Assembly: GCF_900111355.1 (NCBI RefSeq) | Contig: NZ_FOHA01000014.1 | Coordinates: forward strand, 1-64,000 | DNA: 64,000 nucleotides | Direction: 5' to 3' | From: Isobaculum melis | GTDB lineage: Bacteria; Bacillota; Bacilli; Lactobacillales; Carnobacteriaceae | Part shown: piece by piece, positions 53,131 through 61,674 of the stretch | Position numbering within the stretch: the stretch's first letter is position 1 | How the letters are laid out: each line of letters begins with the position of its first letter | The notes under the pieces: generated by a model | Told to the model about the DNA's origin: nothing | The model's database searches: none | What the model saw: the letters and a program-made list of their open reading frames with translations, nothing else | Position numbers and translations under genes: made by a program

Positions 53131-53166
53131 ATAACCACAAGCCTTTATCAAATTAGGCTTGTGGCT
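53131..53166 (-). terminator. Terminator of the surface protein gene at 53172
   Basis: CCACAAGCC pairs with GGCTTGTGG on the minus strand, followed by TTATTTCTATT. Confidence 0.75.
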
Positions 53167-53171
53167 ATTAT

Positions 53172-55304
53172 TTATGGGATTAATGTACCAATTTCTAGCT
53201 GTTGAGATTGCCCACTGTAAGGTCTAGGACTTTCGCTGGTTGGTGATAGATAAATCGTCAACCAATATTCCTGATCTTTAACCGCCTTCACAAGTGGCCA
53301 ACTATCTGTGATGAGTGGTGTTGCTAAATGATCTTCCTTAGTTTGACTTAAACGATAGCCTGCATAGGTATAGTAGCTAGGAATCATTGGCTTGATGCTC
53401 ATTCCTTGGTAAGCTGTCAACTTTCGTAGTGAAATTTCTGTAAAGTTCGGTGTGGCAATTTCTAGCTCTGATAAAATCTTGCTATTTAGCTGTGCACCAA
53501 TTTGCAGTTCATTATTTCCATCGATTTGGTTGACTGTAACAAAGCCTGTTTTTGGTAATACTAATTGGTCATAGGCTTCAGTAATAACTTGTCTTACATG
53601 AAGCTTGTTGATTTTTTGATAAATAAATGCAACCTGATGGTGGTTTGAAACCGCTGTAATCGTCACCGTTTCATTTTCATCTAATTTTTGCCGTGCTTCT
53701 TTATCTATTTGATAACCTGTAATCAGATAACCAGCAATGACTGGTGGTGTGACTTGATAGTTCTCTTTTGCAGTGACCATTTCCGTTACAACAGGCTTAA
53801 TCTCAACATCATCAACATCTGTATATTTTTGCTTGATTTGAAATGCTGGTAGTAAATCCTTGATCTGAAGATGCTTCACTTCACTTACGTTATGTGCTCT
53901 ATCAACAGCAACAATGTGAAGCCATTTATTTGCATCTGCTACACCATCAAGCCCTGTAAGAATGGCTTTTTTATTTGGTAATGTGACTGGCAAATTAATA
54001 TTTTTAATTTTTCCATATTCGTCCACCTCTACCTTAGGAAGCGTGGTAGGATTGTCGTCTATTTCATAAATATATCCTGCCATATCACTAATAATCTCTT
54101 CTTCAACAGTATCAGATATTTTATTGGTGCCCACCTTAGTTTCTGCTTCAACATACCATTGATAAGGTGTTCCTTTATCGTTTGCAGTTATGGATAGCTC
54201 TAATTCCTCAACTGGTTTTCCTGCTATTATTGAAACGTCAGGTATATCTGGTGCTTTAGAATCCTTGACAGTAAAATCATCTGTAAAATTATCCTGTGAA
54301 ACTTGTGCCAAATTATATAAGGTATTGGCAATAATTTTTTGTTCGTCAGGTGTAGATTGCCCACCACTATGTCCCGTCTGAATCATTGCTACATTTTGAT
54401 TGGTAATTAAATACCAATTATTAGTGAGGGTCGCATTATCAATAATTGGATTAGCATAAATACTGGATGAGCCAGTAAAATTCAGCCAGATTTTTGATTG
54501 ATTGGCTTTTAATTTGTGCTGAAGAATATGTGTATATGGAATGGTTAATTCCATATTATTTTTAAGTTCAAACGGATACTTCATCAGATACCCATTGTCT
54601 ATTACTCTCACTTGATTATGCCCAACCCCTGCTACGCCAGGAACAGATGAGGTTGTTGTAACACCCAAATCCTTTGCATATTTCATAAATTGAGGTTTTG
54701 CAAAATAAACAGTATCATGTCCAAATAGTACGCCTCTACCACTATCTGAAAATGCCCTTGTTGCTGCATAAGACTGCTCGGTTAAATCTTTCCCGCCATA
54801 AACATCCCAAGAACCAAACATCATCACATCATACTTATAGTTTCCTGCACTATCTTTCAAATAGGCATTAGGATTTGCATTGAATTCTGTAATTGAACAT
54901 GCTGTAACTTGAATTAATGAATCTCCATGGACATCTTTTAAGCCTAAACCGTCCATCCAACCTTTTAATGTATTCGAAGCTGCTACATCTGGATAAATAT
55001 TTAATACATTAATCTTTTTTCTGTAATTAATAGGAATCGGCTCAAACTTTGTGCCATCTGTTGATTGATAGAGTGTGTAGCCCGTTGAAGCTAGGTTTTC
55101 TACTTGATCCCAATGCAACTCAGCATAATTTTTTTCTTCAACTGCATCCCATTTATTTTCTGCGGTTAATTTGAAGTCCCCTTTTTTAATCACATGAGAA
55201 GCTTCTATATGTAGTGGTTGAATACTTTGAAGCCCAGTGAATATCAGTAAAATCAATCCAAACAATTTCAATTTATTCCTTTTTCTAACTATTTTTATGC
55301 GCAA
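53172..55304 (-). CDS. Large secreted surface protein (DUF5057-like, MucBP-like, PYS-type C-terminus)
   Basis: About 710 residues. TTG at 55304 (AAAGGAGG 9 bases upstream) is preferred; TTG at 55310 is only 3 bases away. A signal peptide (LKLFGLILLIFTGLQSI) is followed by a fibronectin-like stretch, then a domain with INVLNIYPDVAASNTLKGWM and VMMFGSWDVYGGKDL that resembles DUF5057, an Ig-like region and a MucBP-like repeat (about 495-565). The C-terminal module ends EYWLTIYLSP...PRPYSGQSQQLEIG, matching the lectin protein at 36826. No LPxTG motif. Function unknown; probable adhesin or polymer-binding protein. Confidence 0.75.
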   Translation of the reverse strand: MRIKIVRKRNKLKLFGLILLIFTGLQSIQPLHIEASHVIKKGDFKLTAENKWDAVEEKNYAELHWDQVENLASTGYTLYQSTDGTKFEPIPINYRKKINVLNIYPDVAASNTLKGWMDGLGLKDVHGDSLIQVTACSITEFNANPNAYLKDSAGNYKYDVMMFGSWDVYGGKDLTEQSYAATRAFSDSGRGVLFGHDTVYFAKPQFMKYAKDLGVTTTSSVPGVAGVGHNQVRVIDNGYLMKYPFELKNNMELTIPYTHILQHKLKANQSKIWLNFTGSSSIYANPIIDNATLTNNWYLITNQNVAMIQTGHSGGQSTPDEQKIIANTLYNLAQVSQDNFTDDFTVKDSKAPDIPDVSIIAGKPVEELELSITANDKGTPYQWYVEAETKVGTNKISDTVEEEIISDMAGYIYEIDDNPTTLPKVEVDEYGKIKNINLPVTLPNKKAILTGLDGVADANKWLHIVAVDRAHNVSEVKHLQIKDLLPAFQIKQKYTDVDDVEIKPVVTEMVTAKENYQVTPPVIAGYLITGYQIDKEARQKLDENETVTITAVSNHHQVAFIYQKINKLHVRQVITEAYDQLVLPKTGFVTVNQIDGNNELQIGAQLNSKILSELEIATPNFTEISLRKLTAYQGMSIKPMIPSYYTYAGYRLSQTKEDHLATPLITDSWPLVKAVKDQEYWLTIYLSPTSESPRPYSGQSQQLEIGTLIP

Positions 55305-55321
55305 TTTCAAACGCCTCCTTT

Positions 55322-55499
55322 AATGAAAAAAACATGTGTTTTTTTCATTTTTAGGAAAGAAAATAGAAAAAGCTTCGAAAGGTTGAATACACAACATTCC
55401 GAAGTATCTGATTACATATTTAAGGAATAGAATTTTCAAGATGCAAGTAACACATGTTACTTGCAAGGCTTATTATAATTGATTCATTATCTTTGTCAA
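55322..55499 (-). promoter_or_regulatory. Switch-like leader, copy 2 (promoter, site A, terminator hairpin, site C)
   Basis: Order on the minus strand: -35 TTGACA (55499-55494), 16 bp, -10 TATAAT (55477-55472). Palindrome A at 55442-55465 has arms TGCAAGTAACA and TGTTACTTGCA around CA (plus strand). Hairpin B at about 55372-55405 (CTTCG, GTTG pairing with CAAC, CGAAG) is followed by TTTTTCTATTTTCTTT. Palindrome C at 55322-55349 has arms AATGAAAAAAACA and TGTTTTTTTCATT around TG (plus strand). AAAGGAGG follows at once. A and C centres are 116 bp apart. Confidence 0.7.
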
Positions 55500-55859
55500 G
55501 TACTGGTAAATATGGGTTTGTTGTTCATTTTTCAATTTATAATATATTCATATTAAAAAAAGATATTTAAATCTTTTTATTTCACTTTTTATTATCCTTT
55601 AATACAAAAAAGTGTTTTTTATTTCTTGAAGTCATTCGGAGCATCTTCACCTCTAATCAGACTTTTATTTTCAGACAATCTGATTTGACTCAATCCTTCA
55701 CAAATCGTTTCATTGGACATTTCACTTGAAGTGAACTATTTTAATAGTAACAGGTATACAACATATATCATCTCAAATACTTCCCCCATTACACTTTCCC
55801 TTTCTTTTTACATAGCATCTTTGTTTCATTTTACATAGATTAAGAAAGGAGGAGAGAAC
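55500..55859. other. Intergenic region before amaP
   Basis: 360 bases without a gene, A/T-rich. It must carry the promoter of the Asp23 operon; no unambiguous boxes were fixed. Confidence 0.4.
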
Positions 55860-56417
55860 TTGAGTGGATTGAAAAAATTTTTACTCATTATGTTATTCAT
55901 TCTTTTACTACCCATTGTTTTAGCAACAACTGCTTCCTACCAATATATTTCTCAAATGGATGTTCAACTGCTTCCTTTTGAAGATTATCCAATGATTGGT
56001 CAATATGTACCCTACTATCTATTTTATGGTAGCTTAGTCTTTGTTGTCCTTTTGATTGTCTGCATTTTTATCATTATTTTCTTCCCAAATAAACGCCAAA
56101 CCCTTCAATTTAAAAAGGGAAATGGTGTCTTAAAAATCGAAAAGAAAGCGATTGATAACTTTGTCTTAACTTCAATCAAAAAAGAGAATTATGTGCATAA
56201 TCCAAAAGTTAAAACAATCATTAAACGCCACAAAATCATCATTAGGATTAAAGGCCATTTACTCAATTATCCAGATATCGAAAAACAAAATGCAGCTTTC
56301 ACAAGTCAGCTACAACAAGACTTGGAACAGTTGTTAGGCATCACTGAAGACAAAAAAATCTATGTCCATTTGACAAATTATACACCTAAAGTAAAAACAA
56401 GCTCACGTGTTGAATAA
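55860..56417 (+). CDS. amaP: Alkaline shock response membrane anchor protein
   Basis: 185 residues; TTG start with AAAGGAGG 7 bases upstream. Two membrane segments (FLLIMLFILLLPIVLATTAS; FYGSLVFVVLLIVCIFIIIF) flank an outer loop, and a cytoplasmic domain with a Pro/Thr tail follows. In staphylococci AmaP tethers Asp23 to the membrane. It heads an operon with a DUF2273 protein and Asp23. Confidence 0.88.
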   Translation: MSGLKKFLLIMLFILLLPIVLATTASYQYISQMDVQLLPFEDYPMIGQYVPYYLFYGSLVFVVLLIVCIFIIIFFPNKRQTLQFKKGNGVLKIEKKAIDNFVLTSIKKENYVHNPKVKTIIKRHKIIIRIKGHLLNYPDIEKQNAAFTSQLQQDLEQLLGITEDKKIYVHLTNYTPKVKTSSRVE

Positions 56418-56428
56418 GGGGATGATAA

Positions 56429-56620
56429 ATGATGCAAGATTGGATGGAAACTTATAAATGGCCGATTATTGGTGCTATTTTAGGCTTTATTTTAGCCATG
56501 TTATTCCTAACAATTGGTTTTTTTAAAACCATTTTAATTGTGCTTTTAACCATAGTTGGCGGATTCATAGGCTATTTTTTAAATAAAACGGGGATTTTAG
56601 TCAAAATAACTAAAAAATAA
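56429..56620 (+). CDS. DUF2273 small membrane protein
   Basis: 63 residues with two membrane segments (WPIIGAILGFILAMLFLTIG; TILIVLLTIVGGFIGYFL). Length and the closing YFLNKTGILVK fit DUF2273. It is 11 bp after amaP and before asp23, the conserved order of the alkaline shock operon. Probably part of the membrane platform for Asp23. Confidence 0.85.
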   Translation: MMQDWMETYKWPIIGAILGFILAMLFLTIGFFKTILIVLLTIVGGFIGYFLNKTGILVKITKK

Positions 56621-56646
56621 ACAAGATCTTATAGGGGGAATTAACA

Positions 56647-57174
56647 ATGGAAAAAAATAATGGAACTGAATTAACTACACAAGCAGTTAAAGGGGATTTG
56701 ACTTTTGATGATAAAGTCATTCAAAAAATTATTGGGATTTCTTTAGAATCAATTAATGGGTTACTCACTGTAAATGGTGGATTCTTCTCAAATATTGCTG
56801 AAAAATTAGTCAATACAAATAATGTAACTGCTGGAATTGATGTAGAGGTTGGAAAAAAACAAGTAGCAGTCGATTTGGATATTGTCGCAGAATATGGCAC
56901 CGATATTGCAAAATTATATGACCAAATCCAAAAAGTGATTGCTGAACAAGTGAAAAAAATGACTAGTTTAGAGGTCATTGAAGTCAATGTAAATGTAGTC
57001 GATGTGAAATCCAAAGAAGAATACAAAAAAGATTCTGTGACACTCCAAGATCGTGTCAGTGATGTAGCTGAAAGTACAGGCGAGTTTGCATCAAATCAAA
57101 CTGATAAAGCAAAAAAAGCCCTTAATAATGGTACCGATAAGGCTAAAAAAGAATTAGAACCTCGTGTTGAGTAA
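56647..57174 (+). CDS. asp23: Asp23/Gls24-family envelope stress protein
   Basis: 175 residues. The core reads KVIQKIIGISLESINGLLTV, VEVGKKQVAVDLDIVAEYG and EVIEVNVNVVDVKSKEEY, and a charged C-terminal tail follows. GGGGGAA precedes the ATG. Asp23/Gls24 proteins form membrane-associated assemblies in cell-envelope stress (alkaline, bile, starvation). Last gene of the amaP operon. Confidence 0.92.
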   Translation: MEKNNGTELTTQAVKGDLTFDDKVIQKIIGISLESINGLLTVNGGFFSNIAEKLVNTNNVTAGIDVEVGKKQVAVDLDIVAEYGTDIAKLYDQIQKVIAEQVKKMTSLEVIEVNVNVVDVKSKEEYKKDSVTLQDRVSDVAESTGEFASNQTDKAKKALNNGTDKAKKELEPRVE

Positions 57175-57185
57175 AAATAAAAAAA

Positions 57186-57232
57186 GATAAGTAAAGCGTG
57201 CAGAAAAATACTTTCTGCGCGCTTTATTTTAA
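57186..57232. terminator. Terminator after asp23
   Basis: AAAGCGTGCAGAAA pairs with TTTCTGCGCGCTTT (one G-T), followed by TATTTT. It may also serve the converging kinase gene. Confidence 0.75.
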
Positions 57233-58098
57233 ATAGCTGTTTTTCTCGCTAGTGCTAGACAGCCTATTGTTCCTGCATCATTACCTAACTTAGGTGTCAC
57301 AATATATTCTTCCAGTAATGGTGTTTTGACATAATTTTTCAGCATTTTTTCAAATTCAAAACGAATTTTTGGTAGTAACTGTGGTTGCTGCATCACACCA
57401 CCACCTAAAATCATCACATCAGGTGATAAAAGAAGTGTCGTATTATAAACTGCTTGTGCAATATAATAAGCTTCCATAGCCCATGCAACATGATCCGCTG
57501 GCAATTCCTGACCTTTTTGTCCTGCTCTTTTTTCAATTGCTGGACCTGCTGCCATGCCTTCAAGACAATCCTGATGAAAAGGACAGTTTCCTACAAAGGT
57601 ATCTTTTGGATGCTTTTTGACTATCATATGCCCCATTTCAGGATGACTAAAGCCTTCAATAAATTGCCCTTCTTGAATGGCACCACCACCAATCCCTGTA
57701 CCAATTGTATAGTAGACACAACTCGCTAATCCTTGTGCACTACCAGCAACATATTCACCATATGCCGCAGCATTGACATCTGTTGTCCATGCAATTGGAA
57801 TGTCAAAATATTTTTTTAATGCACCAATAAAATCAAAATTTTCCCAAGCCAGTTTAGGTGTTGTTGTGATAAAACCATAAGTAGCTGAATCTTGATGAAT
57901 ATCAATTGGCCCAAAAGAACCTACACCAATCGCTTTTAAATCAAATTGTTTAAAATAATCAATCACTAACTTCATCGTTTCAGCTGGTGTTGTTGTTGGA
58001 AAACTCACACGATTGACAATGGTTAAATCATCTGTTCCAACGCCACAAACAAATTTTGTCCCACCTGCCTCAATACTGCCAAGCAATTTTTCTGCCAT
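57229..58098 (-). CDS. scrK: ROK-family fructokinase
   Basis: 289 residues. The N-terminal phosphate loop is GSIEAGGTKFVCGVG, with catalytic region TTDVNAAAYGEYVAG and TIGTGIGGGAIQEG. The ROK zinc site is HPEMGHMIVKKHPKDTFVGN followed by CPFHQDCLEG. This long zinc loop and size are typical of fructokinases of lactic acid bacteria. It phosphorylates fructose with ATP. It stands alone; no sucrose genes are nearby. Confidence 0.85.
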   Translation of the reverse strand: MAEKLLGSIEAGGTKFVCGVGTDDLTIVNRVSFPTTTPAETMKLVIDYFKQFDLKAIGVGSFGPIDIHQDSATYGFITTTPKLAWENFDFIGALKKYFDIPIAWTTDVNAAAYGEYVAGSAQGLASCVYYTIGTGIGGGAIQEGQFIEGFSHPEMGHMIVKKHPKDTFVGNCPFHQDCLEGMAAGPAIEKRAGQKGQELPADHVAWAMEAYYIAQAVYNTTLLLSPDVMILGGGVMQQPQLLPKIRFEFEKMLKNYVKTPLLEEYIVTPKLGNDAGTIGCLALARKTAI

Positions 58099-58201
58099 AT
58101 TTCTTACCTCACTTCCTTATTATAATATGATACGGCTTTTTACTATCATAGCATGTTTTTTTGACCAGAGTCGCTCTTACATTGTTATGAAACAAAAAAA
58201 T

Positions 58202-58575
58202 GGGGTTGGGACAAAACTAAAAAGTTTTATCCCAACCCCTTAATTACTTCTAAAAAAGCATAAATTACCTCGGTAAACGGTGGCCAAAAGGCAGGTTCGG
58301 TCTGCAATTGTCAAGAATCACTGTAAACGTAGTGAACAGATGCTGATTGATACCTACTACGCTACGCTTCGATCACAATAAATTTATAAGGTTCAGAGTC
58401 GAACCGTGTTCGATCTGTATCATGTTTCTAAGGATTAAAAATCCTAAGAAGCATGACAAGAAGCATGACAATTGTTCGTCTTTTGCTCCAATTGCTTTGA
58501 TTCACAACGAAGTATGAGTTGATGTAGAAAAGTACCTACCTGGTGCTCGAACCTAAACACCTTTTGGCTCAGCCT
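58202..58575 (+). repeat. Structured intergenic repeat, copy 1 (long form)
   Basis: Starts with a hairpin of arms GGGGTTGGGACAAAACT and AGTTTTATCCCAACCCC (58202-58239). Then GTAAACGGTGGCCAAAAGGC (58273-58292) opens a second, long-range pairing: GCCAAAAGG (58283-58291) with CCTTTTGGC (58560-58568), ending CTCAGCCTC. It differs from copy 2 by extra internal sequence and by compensating base changes in both stems. It occupies the gap between the kinase and the DUF1846 gene. Confidence 0.7.
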
Positions 58576-58591
58576 CATTTCTGTTTATTAA

Positions 58592-60100
58592 CTAGATATA
58601 ATATAAATTTTCTGAAGGATAAACCGCATCACAGGTAATATCCAAGCCTAGCTCACGTAGTGTTTGTTCATCATTTTTACTAAGCATAACAGTAGAATGT
58701 GCTTGGACACCACTTAGCTCTGATAACTGATCATAGGCCAATTGGGCAGTTGGGTTGGTTACCGCACTAATCGCTAAGGCAATCAAGATTTCATTGGCAT
58801 TTAATGCTGTGATTTTACTGTTTAAATCTTTTTTCTTCATATTTTGAATGGTTTCCAGAATCACAGGAGATAATAATAGGATTTCATCTGAAATATTAGC
58901 TAACATTTTAATCGAATTTAAAATAGCAGCTGAACAAGAATCCATTAAACTAGTACTTCTACCAGTAACTACTCGACCATCTGATAACTCAAAAGCAATC
59001 ACTGCTGGTGTATCACTATTCCCACTTTTTTCTCTTAATTGTTCTGAATACTGGCGTGCAGGAAGAACCGCTTTACGATCTTCTTTTTTCAGCTCAACCT
59101 CTTCCATAATCAGCTTAATCCGATTGACGGTTTCATCATCGATTAAGCCTTTTTTAAAATCACATTCGGTTGCAAAGCAACGACGAATAATTTCTTGTTT
59201 AGAGGCTTCTTTAACCACATCATCATCAATAATCCCAAAACCAACACGGTTAACGCCCATATCAGTTGGCGATTGATAAACCGATTCTTTGCCCGTAATT
59301 TTTTCAATAATGCGTTTAATCACAGGAAATGTCTCAACATCACGATTATAGTTTACGACCACTTGTTGGTATTTATCAAAATGGAAAGAATCAATCATAT
59401 TCACATCTTTTAAATCAACAGTTGCTGCTTCATAAGCAATATTTAACGGGTGTTTCAAAGGGACATTCCAAACTGGGAATGTTTCAAATTTTGAATAGCC
59501 AGCTGCTTTTCCTTTACGGCTTTCATGATAAAGTTGATTTAAACAAGTGGCTAATTTACCACTTCCTGGACCTGGTGCTGTTACGACAACAATTGGTTTT
59601 GTTGTTGGAATATAGTCATTTTTCCCAAAGCCTTCTTCACTGACAATTTTTTCAAGATTTGATGGATAATCTTCAATTGCCGCATGCTTATAAACTTTGA
59701 TATCTCTTCTTTCCAATTTGTTAATAAACATTTTTGTAGAGGGTTGACCACTGTAACGTGTAATCACGACACTATTTACCGCTAAGCCATATTCTCTTAA
59801 TTCATCAATTTGGCGTAAAATATCCATATCGTAAGTAATGCCATAATCCCCACGAATTTTATTGCGCTCAATATCCCCTGCATAAACACAAATTAAAATT
59901 TCAGCTTGGTCTTTCAATTTTTGCAATAATTTAATTTTAGCATCTGCATCAAAGCCTGGTAGCACACGTTTAGCATGCATATCCCCAATCAATTTGCCAC
60001 CAAATTCTAAATATAATTTATCATAATGATTGACTCTTTCTAGGATATATTTTGATTGCTCTTCAATGTATTTTTGTGGATCAAAACCCAATTTTTTCAT
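58592..60100 (-). CDS. DUF1846 family protein
   Basis: 502 residues, the usual length for this family, which is common in Firmicutes. Visible marks are [40 protein letters not shown] (P-loop-like) and [20 protein letters not shown]. Structures exist for the family but its reaction is not established. Single gene, bracketed by two direct copies of the structured repeat. Confidence 0.88.
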   Translation of the reverse strand: MKKLGFDPQKYIEEQSKYILERVNHYDKLYLEFGGKLIGDMHAKRVLPGFDADAKIKLLQKLKDQAEILICVYAGDIERNKIRGDYGITYDMDILRQIDELREYGLAVNSVVITRYSGQPSTKMFINKLERRDIKVYKHAAIEDYPSNLEKIVSEEGFGKNDYIPTTKPIVVVTAPGPGSGKLATCLNQLYHESRKGKAAGYSKFETFPVWNVPLKHPLNIAYEAATVDLKDVNMIDSFHFDKYQQVVVNYNRDVETFPVIKRIIEKITGKESVYQSPTDMGVNRVGFGIIDDDVVKEASKQEIIRRCFATECDFKKGLIDDETVNRIKLIMEEVELKKEDRKAVLPARQYSEQLREKSGNSDTPAVIAFELSDGRVVTGRSTSLMDSCSAAILNSIKMLANISDEILLLSPVILETIQNMKKKDLNSKITALNANEILIALAISAVTNPTAQLAYDQLSELSGVQAHSTVMLSKNDEQTLRELGLDITCDAVYPSENLYYI

Positions 60101-60207
60101 GTGAGAACCCTCCGTTATTTGAAAACTTCATTTCCATACTGCTATCTATTATAAACTTATTTCCGACTGATTACGATACCGATTTTGATTATTTAATAGA
60201 AAAACTT

Positions 60208-60380
60208 GTGGTTGGGACAAAACTCAAAGGTTTTATCCCAACCACGTATATTGCTTCTATAAACGGTGGACAAAAGGCAGGTTCTTCGGAAATTTCACAA
60301 AATCCAACCAATACAAAAAGCGTATTGTTCGTCTTTTTCTCCAATTTCTCAAACCTTAACGCCTTTTGTCTCAGCCTCAA
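60208..60380 (+). repeat. Structured intergenic repeat, copy 2 (short form)
   Basis: Hairpin of arms GTGGTTGGGACAAAACT and GGTTTTATCCCAACCAC (60208-60245). Then AAACGGTGGACAAAAGGCAG opens the second pairing, GACAAAAGG (60269-60277) with CCTTTTGTC (60362-60370), ending TCTCAGCCTC. Same orientation as copy 1. It lies between the DUF1846 and SMR genes. Confidence 0.7.
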
Positions 60381-60398
60381 GCTCCTCATTTTAGCTCG

Positions 60399-60713
60399 TT
60401 ATCCAACTAGTTTTAAGCCAATGACAGCGCCTAAAACTAACGCAATACAAAGAAGACGGCGCCAATCTTTTGATTCTTTAAAGAAAAGCATGCCTAAAAG
60501 GGCGCCACCTGATGTTCCAATCCCTGTCCAAATTGCATAAGACATCCCCATTGGTAAGACACGCATGGCTAATTGTAAAAAGAGAAAGCTACAGCCAAAC
60601 ATGAGGATTAAAATGAGTAATGATAGGCTGTCCTTTTTTTGATTATAACGACTAATGGAGCCTACACCTAGAATTTCAAAAAAACCAGCAATTAACAAAT
60701 AAATCCAACTCAT
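60399..60713 (-). CDS. SMR-family exporter subunit, second gene of a pair
   Basis: 104 residues with four membrane segments. The conserved Glu is in YLLIAGFFEILGV, followed by MGMSYAIWTGIGTSGGALLG, typical of small multidrug resistance proteins. It is encoded 7 bp after a second SMR gene, so the two probably form a heterodimer like YkkCD/EbrAB. The export substrate may be guanidinium or a cationic compound; sequence alone does not decide. Confidence 0.88.
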   Translation of the reverse strand: MSWIYLLIAGFFEILGVGSISRYNQKKDSLSLLILILMFGCSFLFLQLAMRVLPMGMSYAIWTGIGTSGGALLGMLFFKESKDWRRLLCIALVLGAVIGLKLVG

Positions 60714-60720
60714 TTGTCAC

Positions 60721-61044
60721 TCATCCTTTCTTTCCTGTAATGATTTTCAAGCCCAATACACCTGCTAGTAAGATAGCCAGTAATAGCCCTTTAACAAGGC
60801 TAAATGATTCACCAAATAGTAAGCTGCTCACAATAATGGTCCCTGTTGTGCCTAATCCAACAAAGACGGCATATGCCGTTCCAACAGGCAAGGCTTCACT
60901 CGCACGAATGAGTGCATAAAAGCTAATAATGATGGCAACCAGTGTCAGCAACACTTCTAGCCAGGAGGTACTATGCTTCATTCCTGTTACCCATAACACC
61001 TCAAAAAAAGCGCCTACTATTAACATCAACCAATGTTTTGTCAT
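60721..61044 (-). CDS. SMR-family exporter subunit, first gene of a pair (Gdx-like)
   Basis: 107 residues from the ATG at 61044 (GGGAG 9 bases upstream); the frame to 61107 and the ATG at 61053 are less well placed. Four membrane segments; LIVGAFFEVLWVTGMKHS has the active Glu and the Trp-Gly-Met-Lys stretch seen in guanidinium exporters. LPVGTAYAVFVGLGTTGTI is the second mark. It begins a two-gene operon behind an attenuator-like hairpin. Confidence 0.88.
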   Translation of the reverse strand: MTKHWLMLIVGAFFEVLWVTGMKHSTSWLEVLLTLVAIIISFYALIRASEALPVGTAYAVFVGLGTTGTIIVSSLLFGESFSLVKGLLLAILLAGVLGLKIITGKKG

Positions 61045-61094
61045 GCTACTCATCTCCCTAAACTTCAAATTTTTAATCAATATTTCTACAAAAA

Positions 61095-61148
61095 AAGGTG
61101 CTAACAAATCATTCTATCTACGGCCTAAGAATGGTTTGTTAACACCTT
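61095..61148 (-). terminator. Attenuator-like terminator in the leader of the SMR operon
   Basis: On the minus strand AAGGTGTTAACAAACCATTCT pairs with AGAATGATTTGTTAGCACCTT, ending in eight U residues, about 45 bases before the first SMR start codon. An additional small stem (AATAAATA with TATTTTATT) lies just before it. It could end the leader unless a ligand or ribosome interferes. Confidence 0.6.
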
Positions 61149-61159
61149 TAATAAAATAC

Positions 61160-61674
61160 CCGGCGATATTTATTAAGTGTTGATTTTTATTGAATTTCAT
61201 CTAAATATAGCATATTGGGTGGTAAAGTCAAGGATGCACGCTAACTATATATTTTAAAAATTAGAACTGATTGATAAACGATGGTTTAAATACATCTTTG
61301 TATCAACTGTCATGATTCAAACTAAAATATTTGTTCATTTGAAACTTTCAGCTGTTATCTATATGATTCATTTCACCGTACAAAATGAAAGGATTTTCCT
61401 ACCCTCTTTCCTACAAATCGTTCAATCCAAAAATATTACGCTTATATCCTTACAATTTGATTAAAAAAATCAGTGAATTCCATAACAATTAATCTAATAA
61501 ATAGAATTATAAAAAAAAATATAGTATACTTTTCACATCAAGTTTTTTTAAATGTTTATTTAAAAATAATCACTACAAACTGTTAGTTTATATATAAATA
61601 TTTTTTTCAAAACATTTCGATTTAATTTTATAAATAAGTATACGGAAATACAAACGAACGAAAAGGAGCTCATT
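61160..61674. other. Intergenic region before the LPETG protein
   Basis: More than 450 A/T-rich bases between divergent transcripts with no supported gene, IS end or clear palindrome. Promoters of both neighbours are expected here. Confidence 0.4.

Noticed and set aside
58013-58243. Plus-strand ORF over the kinase start and repeat copy 1
   Set aside because: It is antisense to the conserved phosphate-loop region and enters the noncoding repeat.
58202-60380. Composite transposon around the DUF1846 gene
   Set aside because: The flanking repeats are noncoding, in direct orientation, with no transposase or target duplications seen.
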